Shown: one piece after another, positions 24,516 to 33,384 of the stretch
Layout of the letters: each line of letters starts with the position of its first letter
How positions within the stretch are numbered: the first letter of the stretch is position 1
From: Candidatus Gastranaerophilales bacterium
Lineage (GTDB): Bacteria; Cyanobacteriota; Vampirovibrionia; Gastranaerophilales; Gastranaerophilaceae
Assembly (NCBI GenBank): GCA_944323615.1
Contig: CALUTG010000011.1
Location: 1 to 39,922, forward strand
Direction of reading: 5' to 3'
Length of the DNA: 39,922 nucleotides
Program-made: the position numbers and the translations under genes
The notes under the pieces: model-generated
Told to the model about the DNA's origin: nothing
What the model saw: the letters and a program-made list of their open reading frames with translations, nothing else
Database searches by the model: none

Positions 24516-25112
24516 TTACATTCTCTCTATTATGAAATTACCTGATTGAATAAAATTCTTTTTACCTTCAAAAAATTCTATTATTTCTCCTAAATTAGTT
24601 TTATTTCTTGGAGGTTTTGCTTTTCTTAAGCTATATTTATTGCCGTTTCCGGATATTTTCATACTAAAACATATTCCCGTGATGATATCTTCCGTATTAT
24701 CTGCATAGCAATAAATAATATTATTTTGAAATGAGGCGGCTGCCGTAACGAGCCCGTTAATAAAAGAATCTTCGCTTGCGGCAACTGACAGGGTTGGGAT
24801 TGTTCTTTTAGTAAGTATGGAAAACTGTCCGAGCGGGTAATTATGAACTGACGCAGAAAACATCATGGGAGAAACTTCGTTGGTTTCTTTATACTGGCTT
24901 ATAAGATTTACCAGTCTGTCAAATTCTCCGTATCTGGATGATAAAATAATGTTTTCAGTACCTTCATCAATGCACTTGTTTACCAGATACAATACATGTT
25001 TATCAAAAATATTAAGCCTCCGTCTTGTATTGGCCGGTATAAAACTTAAATCAAGCTCTGCTTCCTTTTGGGAATAAATAAATTTATCAATATAAAAAGA
25101 TAAGCTATTCAT
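24516..25112 (-). CDS. Ketosynthase-like chain length factor of the polyene cluster
   Basis: 198 residues that resemble only the N-terminal half of a ketosynthase. Recognisable are MMFSASVHNYPLGQFSILTK near residue 84 and PTLSVAASEDSFINGLVTAA near 106. In an active ketosynthase the second segment would carry the nucleophilic Cys (STACSSG); here it is replaced by ASED, so the protein is non-condensing. This fits the beta-ketoacyl synthase chain-length-factor family of aryl polyene systems, which pairs with a real ketosynthase to set chain length. First gene of the minus arm, with TATAAT six bases before its ATG and no Shine-Dalgarno. Confidence 0.82.
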   Translation of the reverse strand: MNSLSFYIDKFIYSQKEAELDLSFIPANTRRRLNIFDKHVLYLVNKCIDEGTENIILSSRYGEFDRLVNLISQYKETNEVSPMMFSASVHNYPLGQFSILTKRTIPTLSVAASEDSFINGLVTAAASFQNNIIYCYADNTEDIITGICFSMKISGNGNKYSLRKAKPPRNKTNLGEIIEFFEGKKNFIQSGNFIIERM

Positions 25113-25118
25113 GCTAAT

Positions 25119-25126
25119 ATTATAGT
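25119..25126. promoter_or_regulatory. Overlapping divergent -10 elements between the two polyene arms
   Basis: ATTATAGT reads TATAAT on the minus strand (25119-25124, six bases before the ATG of the chain-length-factor gene) and TATAGT on the plus strand (25121-25126, before a GGAGAG Shine-Dalgarno at 25134-25139 and ATG 25143). Both arms of the cluster would therefore fire from one shared, nearly symmetrical site in a 30-base gap. Confidence 0.55.
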
Positions 25127-25142
25127 ATAAACAGGAGAGTTT

Positions 25143-26312
25143 ATGGGAATAAAAATAACTGCATACGAAGCTGTTTGTAATTTAGGACGGAATATTGATG
25201 AAATATTCAGTCATGCTGTTAATGGTGATAATTCCTATTTTGTAACTGACCGAGAACTTATTAAGGGTTATAATTTGAGACTCGGAAAAATTGATATTCA
25301 GTTTGAGCAAATCAATAATCCCGTTTTTGATACACGATGCAATCGTTTGGCTGCATGTGTGTTAAAGCTATTAACACCGCAGGTGACAGAACTTTTGCAG
25401 AAATATTCAAAAGAAGATATTGCGGTTATCGTTGCAACAACTAACGGAAGCGTGGAAGAGTTTGAAAAGAGCGGGCTTAAAGTTCATTCCGAGCTTGGGA
25501 ATCCGGCAGAATTTGTGAAAGAACTTTTGGGGCTGAATAATGTTGCAATAACTGTTTCTACCGCATGTTCTTCAGGAGCTAAAGCTTTTTCTGCTGCAAA
25601 AAACTATTTACAATCAGGAGTCTCAAAAGCGGTTCTAGTAATTGGGGCGGATTCTCTGACAAAATTACCTTTGTACGGGTTTAGCTCTCTGGAAATTCTG
25701 AGTCCGCAGCCTGCAAATCCTTTTAGCAAAAATCATACGGGTATAAATATTGGTGAAGCCTGCGCCTGTTTTATCGTTGAAGATACCGAAAAAGCCGGAA
25801 TCGAAATTATGGGTATTGGAGAAACTTCGGATGTGTTTCATAGTACTACTCCGGATCCGGAAGCGAAAGAAGTTAAAAAAGCTATTGAACAGGCTCTTAG
25901 TATGGCAAATATAGGTCCTGAAGATGTAGACTATATAAATCTTCATGGTACCGGCACTTTAGCAAATGATACTATGGAAGCGGAAGCTGTAAACGCAATA
26001 TTCACAGATAAAATTCCGGTAAGTTCAACAAAACCTTTAACAGGACACTGCCTTGGCGCAGCTGCCAGTATAGAAGCCGCTTTATGCTGCCATTTATTAA
26101 ATAATTTTTCGGGTAAATTATTTCCTCATGTTTACGATTCTGTGTACAATCAGGATTTGAAACCCGTTAAATTGGTAAAATCTGAGAATAAATATTCAAA
26201 ATGTAATATTTGTGTGTCTAATTCCTTTGGTTTTGGAGGTACAAATGCTATTATTGTATTAGGAAAAAATAATGGACAACAAAGACTATTTAGAAACGAT
26301 ACTTCCGCATAA
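25143..26312 (+). CDS. Beta-ketoacyl-ACP synthase 1 of the polyene cluster
   Basis: 389 residues with an intact Cys-His-His triad: Cys142 in VSTACSSGAKAF, His in NLHGTGTLANDTMEAEA near 266, and His in PLTGHCLGAAASIEAAL near 302; FGFGGTNAIIVLG closes the fold. Condenses malonyl-ACP units with the growing polyene. Most likely it is the partner of the chain length factor encoded across the divergent gap. Its 3' end overlaps the dehydratase gene by 41 bases in another frame, a long overlap implying tight coupling. GGAGAG lies four bases before the ATG. Confidence 0.92.
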   Translation: MGIKITAYEAVCNLGRNIDEIFSHAVNGDNSYFVTDRELIKGYNLRLGKIDIQFEQINNPVFDTRCNRLAACVLKLLTPQVTELLQKYSKEDIAVIVATTNGSVEEFEKSGLKVHSELGNPAEFVKELLGLNNVAITVSTACSSGAKAFSAAKNYLQSGVSKAVLVIGADSLTKLPLYGFSSLEILSPQPANPFSKNHTGINIGEACACFIVEDTEKAGIEIMGIGETSDVFHSTTPDPEAKEVKKAIEQALSMANIGPEDVDYINLHGTGTLANDTMEAEAVNAIFTDKIPVSSTKPLTGHCLGAAASIEAALCCHLLNNFSGKLFPHVYDSVYNQDLKPVKLVKSENKYSKCNICVSNSFGFGGTNAIIVLGKNNGQQRLFRNDTSA

Positions 26313-26712
26313 AAAGCCCATGATATTGATAGATGATGTTCTTGAATACTCTATTGAAGACGGCTGGTTAAGGAGTATTGTAACAATAAATAATAATAGC
26401 CAGTTTTTTGATAAAAAACTCGGAGGAGTTTCTTCTATTATCGGTATTGAATATATGGCTCAAACTATAGGTTGTTATGCTTTCTTGAAATCAAAATGCG
26501 AGGAGCCGCAGGTAGGATTTCTGTTGGGAACAAGACTTTATAATAATAAATCTGAACTCTTTAAAGAAAATGAGACTCTTGAGATACTTGCCCAAGAAGT
26601 CTTTTCTGGAAACGGCATAGTTTCTTTTGATTGTTTCATTTATAATCAAGGAGAAGAAGTTGCAAGTGCAACAGTTAATGTTTATCAGAATGATGATATG
26701 GAATTGGTGTAA
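26272..26712 (+). CDS. 3-hydroxyacyl-ACP dehydratase (hotdog, ApeP/FabZ-like) of the polyene cluster
   Basis: 146 residues. The N-terminus has ILPHKKPMILIDDVLEY near residue 8, the LPHxxPM catalytic-His motif of dehydratases, and GVSSIIGIEYMAQTIGCYAF near 50 with the conserved acidic residue on the central helix. It removes water from 3-hydroxyacyl-ACP to leave a trans double bond; with no enoyl reductase in the cluster the double bonds persist, giving a conjugated polyene. The ATG at 26272 lies inside the ketosynthase gene, and the ketoreductase begins three bases after its stop. Confidence 0.88.
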   Translation: MDNKDYLETILPHKKPMILIDDVLEYSIEDGWLRSIVTINNNSQFFDKKLGGVSSIIGIEYMAQTIGCYAFLKSKCEEPQVGFLLGTRLYNNKSELFKENETLEILAQEVFSGNGIVSFDCFIYNQGEEVASATVNVYQNDDMELV

Positions 26713-26715
26713 TAA

Positions 26716-27441
26716 ATGTCTAAAACAGTTTTAATAACAGGAGCAAGCAGAGGAATAGGAAAAGAGACGTCTTTATATCTGGCTAAAAACGGATATAATA
26801 CGGTCTTACATTGCAATAAGAATATTGAAAAACTTAAAGAACTACAAAAAGAAATTGAGTCTTTTGGTGTACAAACAAGAACTCTTCAATTTGATATTTC
26901 AAACAGAGAAGAGTGTAAAATAAAACTCTTAAATGATATTGAAGAAAACGGTATTTATTACGGTGTAGTTTTAAATGCCGGAATTGCCCGTGATAACGCT
27001 TTTCCTGCAATGGAAGATGAAGAATGGGATGATGTTATAAATACTAATCTAAATGGTTTTTATAATGTTTTAAGACCCCTGATTCTTCCTATGATACAAA
27101 ACAGGAGCGGGAGAATTGTCGCTCTTTCTTCGGTCTCAGGTTTGGCAGGAAATAGAGGTCAAATTAATTACAGTGCTTCAAAAGCCGGTATTATCGGTGC
27201 GGTAAAAGCTTTAAGCCTTGAGGTTGCAAAACGTAAAATTACCGTAAACTGTGTTGCGCCCGGGATTATTGGAACCGATATGACCACGCAGATTCCGGAA
27301 GAGTTGATAAAAGAGTATATCCCAATGAAGAGAGCAGGTTCAGCGAAAGAAGTTGCGAGTCTCATTAATTACTTAATGAGTGAAGATGCAGGCTATATAA
27401 CAGGCCAGGTGATTTCCGTAAACGGAGGAATGTACTTATGA
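26716..27441 (+). CDS. 3-ketoacyl-ACP reductase (FabG-type SDR) of the polyene cluster
   Basis: 241 residues, classical short-chain dehydrogenase. Nucleotide site TGASRGIGKETSLYLA near residue 7, NAG at 89-91 region (VLNAGIARDNAF), catalytic SSVSGLAGNRGQINYSASKA near 137 with Ser, Tyr and Lys, and NCVAPGIIGTDMT near 181. It reduces the 3-keto group after each condensation, using NADPH as usual for FabG. It overlaps the second ketosynthase gene by four bases (ATGA) and sits three bases after the dehydratase gene. Confidence 0.93.
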   Translation: MSKTVLITGASRGIGKETSLYLAKNGYNTVLHCNKNIEKLKELQKEIESFGVQTRTLQFDISNREECKIKLLNDIEENGIYYGVVLNAGIARDNAFPAMEDEEWDDVINTNLNGFYNVLRPLILPMIQNRSGRIVALSSVSGLAGNRGQINYSASKAGIIGAVKALSLEVAKRKITVNCVAPGIIGTDMTTQIPEELIKEYIPMKRAGSAKEVASLINYLMSEDAGYITGQVISVNGGMYL

Positions 27442-28667
27442 CGTCTAAAAGAGTTGTTGTAACAGGAATGGCTCTGGCGAGTCCTCTCGGTTCAACTGTT
27501 AAATCCGCATTCAAACGTCTTAAAGTTTATGAAAATTGCGTAAACTATGATTCTGTTCTGGATGAATACGAAAATCTTTATACCAGACTATCTGCGAGGG
27601 TACAAGGTTTTAAACAGCCGGAAAATTTCAATAGAAAAATAACACGTACCATGGGTGATGTTGCAATTATGGCTGTGACCACGGCACAAGAAGCTCTTAC
27701 AGATGCAGGATTACTTGGCGATCCAGTAATAACCGGCGGAAGGACAGGAGTAAGTTACGGTTCGTCAAGCGGCTCTCTTGATGCGATACTGGATTTTTAT
27801 TCAATGCATATTGATAAAAAGTTAAAAAATCTAAATTCAGGGTCTTATATTAAAATGATGTCTCAAACAACTGCCGTAAATATTTCACTGTACTTCAAAA
27901 CCCATGGACGTTTGGTTAACAGCTCTACAGCCTGTACTTCCGGCTCGGTAGGGATAGGATCTGCGTATGAGCTTATTAAAAATGGGGTTCAGACCGTTAT
28001 GATAGCCGGCGGCGCGGAGGAATTCCATCCGACTCAGGTAGGCGTATTCGATACTCTTTATGCTACGAGTACTAAAAATGATACCCCGAAACTAACTCCA
28101 TCCCCGTTTGATATTTCCAGAGACGGGCTTGTAATAGGAGAGGGAGCCGGGACTTTAATATTAGAAGAATATGAACATGCACTTTCCAGAGGAGCAAAAA
28201 TTTATGCTGAAATTGCGGGCTATTCAACTAATACGGACGGAACTCATATAACAAATCCGAATTCAGAAACAATGGGTATTGTAATGCAGCAGGCTCTTGA
28301 TTCTGCTAAACTTTCTGCCGGTGAAATCGGGTATATAAATGCTCACGGAACAGGTACAAAGTTCGGTGATATTGCTGAATCTCGCGCAACTGAACATGTT
28401 TTGGGCGGAAATATTCCTATAAGTTCAATAAAAAGTTATACAGGACATACCTTAGGTGCCTGCGGGGCGATTGAGGCAATCTTATCAATTGAGATGATGA
28501 ATAATAACTGGTTCTGTCCGACACTGAATCTTAACAATCCTGATCCGGAGTGTGCATCTCTTGATTATATTAGGAAAGAAGGGCGCAGTATTGAAACGGA
28601 ATATATTATGACAAACAATTTTGCTTTCGGCGGAATAAATACTTCTTTAATATTTAAACGTTTTTAA
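27438..28667 (+). CDS. Beta-ketoacyl-ACP synthase 2 (FabF-like) of the polyene cluster
   Basis: 409 residues with full catalytic set: Cys166 in SSTACTSGSVGIGSAYELI, His in NAHGTGTKFGDIAESRATE near 301 and His in SYTGHTLGACGAIEAILS near 335; closes with NNFAFGGINTSLIF. Having two active ketosynthases plus a chain length factor matches aryl polyene systems, where one may initiate and the other elongate. Last gene of the plus arm. The next gene, a secreted protein, follows after 39 bases with its own TATAAT at 28670-28675, so the arm probably ends here. Confidence 0.93.
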   Translation: MTSKRVVVTGMALASPLGSTVKSAFKRLKVYENCVNYDSVLDEYENLYTRLSARVQGFKQPENFNRKITRTMGDVAIMAVTTAQEALTDAGLLGDPVITGGRTGVSYGSSSGSLDAILDFYSMHIDKKLKNLNSGSYIKMMSQTTAVNISLYFKTHGRLVNSSTACTSGSVGIGSAYELIKNGVQTVMIAGGAEEFHPTQVGVFDTLYATSTKNDTPKLTPSPFDISRDGLVIGEGAGTLILEEYEHALSRGAKIYAEIAGYSTNTDGTHITNPNSETMGIVMQQALDSAKLSAGEIGYINAHGTGTKFGDIAESRATEHVLGGNIPISSIKSYTGHTLGACGAIEAILSIEMMNNNWFCPTLNLNNPDPECASLDYIRKEGRSIETEYIMTNNFAFGGINTSLIFKRF

Positions 28668-28706
28668 GGTATAATGAATGAGGTTTATTAAGATAAGGTG
28701 TTTTTT

Positions 28707-29225
28707 ATGAAAAAATTGTTAATGGTTATTTTTAGTGTGGTTTTGTTAACAGGAACTGCTTATGCAAAGACGGACTTAACCTGTCCTCAGGAAATTCTTG
28801 ATAAGAAGGAATTGACTGTACTTACGAAGGGGGAGCCTTTTTCTTATCCTTTGCCAAACGGTTCTATTATTGAATGTTATGCAAAGAGACTTGACGGAAG
28901 CATTGATGAGTTTGAAGAGTACAATGACTACTTTGTTATGAGAGATGGGCATTTATATTCAAATACAATGCATAAATTGTATAAACCAAATAAAATTACT
29001 AAGCTTAAAAAGGTTGATAGAGCAGGATTGCTTGGTGATAAAATTACACTGAGGTTATATGACCCTCTCTGGGAATGGTCAATTAGACACCATATGAGAA
29101 CAATAAAAATTAATACAAAAACCGGTGAGTATTTCATGACCGGAACTCAAGATAACTGGATGTGGTACAGAAATATTACAGCTTCCGGTTATTGCAGAGT
29201 AATTTATCCGGAGAAGAATAAATAA
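28707..29225 (+). CDS. Secreted hypothetical protein with signal peptide
   Basis: 172 residues from ATG 28707 (AAGGTG lies six bases upstream; a GTG at 28698 is in frame but less likely). Signal peptide LLMVIFSVVLLTGTAYA is cleaved before KTDL. Mature part about 150 residues, rich in aromatic residues near the end (QDNWMWYRNITASGYC), with Cys at CPQE, ECYA and YCRV that could form disulfides. No recognised domain. It is not obviously part of the polyene arm and is convergent with the SprA-type gene, 12 bases between stops. Confidence 0.7.
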   Translation: MKKLLMVIFSVVLLTGTAYAKTDLTCPQEILDKKELTVLTKGEPFSYPLPNGSIIECYAKRLDGSIDEFEEYNDYFVMRDGHLYSNTMHKLYKPNKITKLKKVDRAGLLGDKITLRLYDPLWEWSIRHHMRTIKINTKTGEYFMTGTQDNWMWYRNITASGYCRVIYPEKNK

Positions 29226-29237
29226 TAATTTAGGTGA

Positions 29238-29921
29238 CTATAGTTCCGGTTGGTTTTGTGTAAAGAAAGATGTACTATTTTCAGGACTTATTTCTGATGT
29301 ACTATCACCGAAAGAGCTTGCTTGTTCGTCCGTCTGGCGTTGTTCTTCCATTATTTCTTGCTTTGCCTGAGCAATTTCTCTTTCTGCCTGCATTGCGACT
29401 TTTCTGTCCTGACTTGAAGGATCAGCCGGGGCAAGCGCGGAAGCTCTTAGCTGCTGGGCATTCCTAAGGTTAACTTCCGGATCATCGCTGTGTTTGTAGC
29501 TGACATTAACATCTCCTGCTACTGCGTATTTTTTACCGTCGGGACCGGTTTCATATTCATAATTAGGCCCGGATGTTGAAAGTCCAGCTGCGGCAGCCTT
29601 GTGCGCGTGCTCGTGTGCTTTTACTTGAGAGTCAGTCATTTTAAGCTCAGAAACTTCTCTCTGTTCCTGCTGAGTCAGCTCATCATTTCCTGATCCAGTA
29701 TTTGATTCTGAGTTTGAACCCTGTTCCGCTTGATAGAGCGCTATTGCTTCCGGTGAGATTGATGCATAAGCTGCAATATCATCCGTAGATGTAGCTGTGG
29801 ATCCTATTCCGGTTCTGTTGTTATAAGGAATTCTCTCAAGAGTATCGACTCTTAAAGAATCGTATGTATAAAAATTATTTACATCCCGATAGCCGGCGAT
29901 TGCCCCTGAAATAGTGTTCAT
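29238..29921 (-). CDS. SprA-related putative metalloprotease (CJM1_0395-type)
   Basis: 227 residues. The central block VKAHEHAHKAAAAG contains HEHAH at 103-107, an HExxH zinc motif, followed by GPNYEYETGPDGKKYAVAGD near 119 and SALAPADPSSQDRKVAMQAE near 160, the pattern of the SprA-related putative metalloprotease family found across diderm bacteria. The N-terminus (SGAIAGYRDVNNFY) has no signal peptide, and the C-terminal about 50 residues are polar and Ser/Glu/Gln-rich. Physiological role unknown. It has a promoter with TTGAAA and TATAAT ending six bases before the ATG, so it is transcribed alone and leaderless. Confidence 0.82.
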   Translation of the reverse strand: MNTISGAIAGYRDVNNFYTYDSLRVDTLERIPYNNRTGIGSTATSTDDIAAYASISPEAIALYQAEQGSNSESNTGSGNDELTQQEQREVSELKMTDSQVKAHEHAHKAAAAGLSTSGPNYEYETGPDGKKYAVAGDVNVSYKHSDDPEVNLRNAQQLRASALAPADPSSQDRKVAMQAEREIAQAKQEIMEEQRQTDEQASSFGDSTSEISPENSTSFFTQNQPEL

Positions 29922-29927
29922 ATAGTT

Positions 29928-29956
29928 ATTATAAATTTAGTTTATATATTTTTCAA
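29928..29956 (-). promoter_or_regulatory. Leaderless promoter of the SprA-type gene
   Basis: On the minus strand TTGAAA (29951-29956), 17-base spacer, TATAAT (29928-29933), six bases, ATG 29921. Both boxes and the spacing are near consensus for the housekeeping sigma factor. No Shine-Dalgarno precedes the ATG. This is the clearest of the five TATAAT-N6-ATG cases. Confidence 0.65.
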
Positions 29957-29969
29957 GATTATATACAAG

Positions 29970-30020
29970 CCTGCTTAAAAGCAGGAGGTTTTATAAATGT
30001 TGTTTAATAACATTTATAAA
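29970..30020. repeat. Two hairpins at the 3' end of the usher gene
   Basis: CCTGCT-TAAA-AGCAGG (29970-29985) and a 12-bp perfect stem TTTATAAATGTT (29990-30001) / AACATTTATAAA (30009-30020) that overlaps the usher stop codon. They may stabilise or end the pilus transcript, but no clean T-run follows on the minus strand. Confidence 0.5.
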
Positions 30021-32769
30021 TCAGGTCTTGATTTTTTAATTCTACAAATTCTTTATAAACATAAGGAATATCAACTGTTACCTCTCCCCTTTGTACATCT
30101 GGTATTAAGTTATAATCATTTATAAAGTTTTTATCAAGTGAAATTTTATATTTGCCTGGCATGATCCCTGAAAAATAATAATTACCAAACTGGTCAACTG
30201 TAGAGTAGGCAATTTCTTTACCTTCCCAGTTATAGAGGCTTACAATAAAATCTGTAATAACCATTTTTCTATTAAATTCATCATTGATATTCAATTTTCC
30301 TGAAATATTACCAACTGTGCTTTTAAGTGGGAATTCAACTCGTGTAATTTTTGTTGGTTCAACATAAATAGATTTTTTTACATCTGCTGCAGGCGTGAGG
30401 TTTGCATGCAGATTATTACTATCAAGTTTGACTTCATAAAATCCTTTTTCAACAGTTTGCAAGGGGCAGAATCCGTTTCTTTTTGTTTTTATTGACTGGG
30501 TTTTCCAGTTAACTAATATTGGGACTCCTGATATTTTCAAATCTTTCTTATCAAAGATTTGATTATGATTTTTGTCAATATATGTAACAATTTCTACAAA
30601 ACCCTCATCTGAAGTGCTTGTACCAATTGATTGCAATCCATTGCCGGAAAAGGCAAAGGTATCATTAAAAGTAAAATTAATAGAATGTCTTGAGTTTGCA
30701 GGAATATACATGTTATTAAACATATAACCCATTGCTGTATTATATTGATAATTAAGACTTATAATCATTCCCGTTTTTGTTCTATATCCAATTGCAGCAC
30801 TATATGTACATCCGCCATCAAAACCCTGATATTTGTATCCTATACCGAGTGCAAGTATAATTCTTTTAAATTCCGGAAATCTATAGTTAACTTTTATCAT
30901 ATTATAATCATTTTTAGCTCCGCCGGTTTCGTAACTTACGGTATCGTGTCCGAGGGTTAAAGCCCCTTTATTTCTCGGCAATCTATAGTTTGTATTTAAG
31001 TATATTGTATTATAAGTACTTTTAAATCCATTAGAATAGGTTTCTTGAGATTTATTATATTCTGTATTATAGGCATTACCCATAACTCCGGCTTCCATCG
31101 ATAGCTTTGAGTTTATATTTTTACTTGCATTTAGATTATAGTAATAGTTAAGATTGTGTCCTACATTATTTTCTCCGTATCTTAAATTTCCGTTAAGCCG
31201 AAGTTTAGCAAAATTAAAAAGGGTTGTTCCTGCATTAATATATGCTTCATCAAAAGTTGTTATTCCACCAGAATACCTGTTATCTAAATTAGAAAAATAT
31301 CTTGTGTATCTGAGATTAGTATTAAAATTCTCTCTGCTGTATTTATAAACAGCTTCAGCTCCTAATCGGTCACATATAAAACCTGAATCCGATCCCGCCA
31401 CATAATAATTAGGGGATTGCTGATATAATCTTAGTTTGAATGTTGAGTTATGATAATCAAAGATATTTTCTAAAGATAATGAATATCCGGGGTTGTAGTT
31501 TGCTGAGTCATAGTTAAAGTCTCTCATTACTGAAACGCCGGTAAGTGCATTAAGCTTATAAAATTCATTTTTATATAGATTTAAGGTATTAATAATGCTA
31601 AGCCCTTCCATTGTATTAGGATTTCGATAAACTCCAGAAGATAGTATAGAGTAGTCATTGTAAAGGTTTGTTAGGAAAATCGCATCATTATTTTTATGTA
31701 TTAACTTGTCATAAATTATTTTTGTATCAAGCATCATATTATCATTGATTCCGTACTGTCTGCTTCCTCCAGCTACAAATTTTTTGGAATTCATTTGATA
31801 AATATATCCGTTAGAGCTAAATAGTCGGTTGTTAAACCCGGAAATACCGGCAAAAACCCTATGTTTTGATTCTCCTTTTTTAAGTAATGAATTTGCGGCT
31901 TTCAGGTTATTTTGTTTCTCATATTCGTTATAATCTGAAATTTGTGCTCCAATAAGCATTGTTCCTATAGAGTTGTAGTTATCTCGAAACCCTGAAACCT
32001 GTCCCAGTTCATAATAATACTTATTTAGTAATTTATTTCTGTATGAAAAACTTAAGCCTCCAAATGAAAAAAATTGCTGGGTATAATTGTTTGTATTAAA
32101 GTTTAAAGAATAGTCACCTTCGTAAAATTTACCTTTTAAACTCATTCTTGTATTATTATTGAACATTACATTATTCTGTGTTGCATTAAGATAAATCTGT
32201 TTAGTAGAGTCGTTCATTAGTGAGTTATTTATTTCAAAGGTATCAAAAGAAAATTTCCCCTTTTCCTTTGGTTGTAATATATCTTTTTCATCGTAGCTCC
32301 CTTCCTCTGACGTACTTGATTCCGTTTTAATAATATATTTATTTTGTACATCAACGCATAAGGATTCAGAATCGATATTAAACTCTGAATTAAAAATTTT
32401 ATCTGCGCTTTCTTTATCAATGTAGAATTCATTAGCTTCTATAATTCCATCTTTTTGAAATTCTAGAGAACAGTTTAGTTTATGTTTATTAAAAAAAACT
32501 CCACTTTTGTTTACAACGATATTTTCACTTTCAAAGTTAGAGAATGTTACTTCTTTTTGAGAATGATTTATATTTAATGTTAAACCAAGAATTTTTGCAG
32601 TTTGTTTTATAGGAAGGTAAATTTTGTTATTTGAAGTCATTAAGACCTCAATATCATGATAATAGGAATTGTTTATCTGTATAGAAGTTACAGTTTTTGA
32701 CATAGTTTGAGGAAACGCTTGGCAGAAACTGCTAAAAAGTAATAATATCAGCAGTATTAAATATTTCAT
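30004..32769 (-). CDS. Usher-like outer-membrane beta-barrel assembly protein of the pilus locus
   Basis: 921 residues. Signal peptide YLILLILLLFSSFCQAFP. Residues about 27-95 resemble a copper-amine-oxidase-N-type fold (NKIYLPIKQTAKILGLTLNI followed by KEVTFSN), unlike the N-terminal domain of classical ushers. Residues about 170-725 are a long series of alternating amphipathic strands rich in Tyr, Asn and Gly, consistent with a large beta-barrel. The C-terminal about 190 residues hold SdrD/CNA-B-like beta-sandwich repeats (TYIDKNHNQIFDKKDLKISG near 729; YYFSGIMPGKYKISL near 871). Its position after chaperone and subunit genes makes an usher role likely: a pore that polymerises and exports subunits. 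Its start overlaps the preceding gene by one base (TGATG). Confidence 0.65.
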   Translation of the reverse strand: MKYLILLILLLFSSFCQAFPQTMSKTVTSIQINNSYYHDIEVLMTSNNKIYLPIKQTAKILGLTLNINHSQKEVTFSNFESENIVVNKSGVFFNKHKLNCSLEFQKDGIIEANEFYIDKESADKIFNSEFNIDSESLCVDVQNKYIIKTESSTSEEGSYDEKDILQPKEKGKFSFDTFEINNSLMNDSTKQIYLNATQNNVMFNNNTRMSLKGKFYEGDYSLNFNTNNYTQQFFSFGGLSFSYRNKLLNKYYYELGQVSGFRDNYNSIGTMLIGAQISDYNEYEKQNNLKAANSLLKKGESKHRVFAGISGFNNRLFSSNGYIYQMNSKKFVAGGSRQYGINDNMMLDTKIIYDKLIHKNNDAIFLTNLYNDYSILSSGVYRNPNTMEGLSIINTLNLYKNEFYKLNALTGVSVMRDFNYDSANYNPGYSLSLENIFDYHNSTFKLRLYQQSPNYYVAGSDSGFICDRLGAEAVYKYSRENFNTNLRYTRYFSNLDNRYSGGITTFDEAYINAGTTLFNFAKLRLNGNLRYGENNVGHNLNYYYNLNASKNINSKLSMEAGVMGNAYNTEYNKSQETYSNGFKSTYNTIYLNTNYRLPRNKGALTLGHDTVSYETGGAKNDYNMIKVNYRFPEFKRIILALGIGYKYQGFDGGCTYSAAIGYRTKTGMIISLNYQYNTAMGYMFNNMYIPANSRHSINFTFNDTFAFSGNGLQSIGTSTSDEGFVEIVTYIDKNHNQIFDKKDLKISGVPILVNWKTQSIKTKRNGFCPLQTVEKGFYEVKLDSNNLHANLTPAADVKKSIYVEPTKITRVEFPLKSTVGNISGKLNINDEFNRKMVITDFIVSLYNWEGKEIAYSTVDQFGNYYFSGIMPGKYKISLDKNFINDYNLIPDVQRGEVTVDIPYVYKEFVELKNQDLIYKCY

Positions 32770-33374
32770 CAGGGTTTCCTGTATATATTTAGAGTAATTG
32801 CCGCTTCATAAACTCCAGCCATATCTTCCCCTATTGAATATGTATTAGTCATGGGTACATTACTTATTGTTTGAGAAATGGTCATATCTTGATTGCCGCT
32901 GCTGAGAATCTTGCAGCATAAATCTCCATTATAATTTAGTGGTTTAATGTTATACGACGAGCTGTTAATTATCGGGTATGCTATTATATTAGGATTTTTA
33001 GCAGGATTCCCAGATATAATATCTAAAACGGAATTAGAATCGGGCAGATGATCTTTATTTCCCAGCATCAAATACAGTTTATTATTACTCATCACGTAAG
33101 CATTTTTCTGCCCCCCAAACGTATCTAACTTGCTAGATAATATAAAATCATAAGTATCATCATCTCCGTTTGTTTTTATTTTAAAAATGGCTTCTAAGCC
33201 GTTTTGGAATCCGTTTTCTGGATTTATTATGCTGTTATTTTTAGAAGAGGGTACTGTTTTGACTATAGCCGCTGACGGTACAATTGTTGTCAAAACGCTT
33301 TCCATTATCCCGGCACCGGAACAGACCGGTGCCGAAAATAATAATATTAAAATTAAGATAAGATAATTTTTCAT
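32769..33374 (-). CDS. Pilus subunit-like secreted protein (minor subunit candidate)
   Basis: 201 residues with a signal peptide (YLILILILLFSAPVCSGAG). The mature part opens with a hydrophobic alternating segment (MESVLTTIVPSAAIVKTV) and ends with YSIGEDMAGVYEAAITLNI, the same plan as the neighbouring subunit (YSFDDNAGTYEAHVTL), so the two are paralogues. The pair DLCCKI is its only cysteine cluster in the mature chain. It probably is a donor-strand-type pilin used at an end of the fibre. Ten bases downstream of the major-subunit candidate and coupled to the usher gene by TGATG. Confidence 0.62.
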   Translation of the reverse strand: MKNYLILILILLFSAPVCSGAGIMESVLTTIVPSAAIVKTVPSSKNNSIINPENGFQNGLEAIFKIKTNGDDDTYDFILSSKLDTFGGQKNAYVMSNNKLYLMLGNKDHLPDSNSVLDIISGNPAKNPNIIAYPIINSSSYNIKPLNYNGDLCCKILSSGNQDMTISQTISNVPMTNTYSIGEDMAGVYEAAITLNIYRKP

Positions 33375-33384
33375 TAAGGTTATC

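Noticed and set aside
28707-29225. Secreted protein as a sixteenth gene of the polyene cluster
   Set aside because: It has its own TATAAT and Shine-Dalgarno, no similarity to known cluster proteins, and follows a clear end of the coupled arm.
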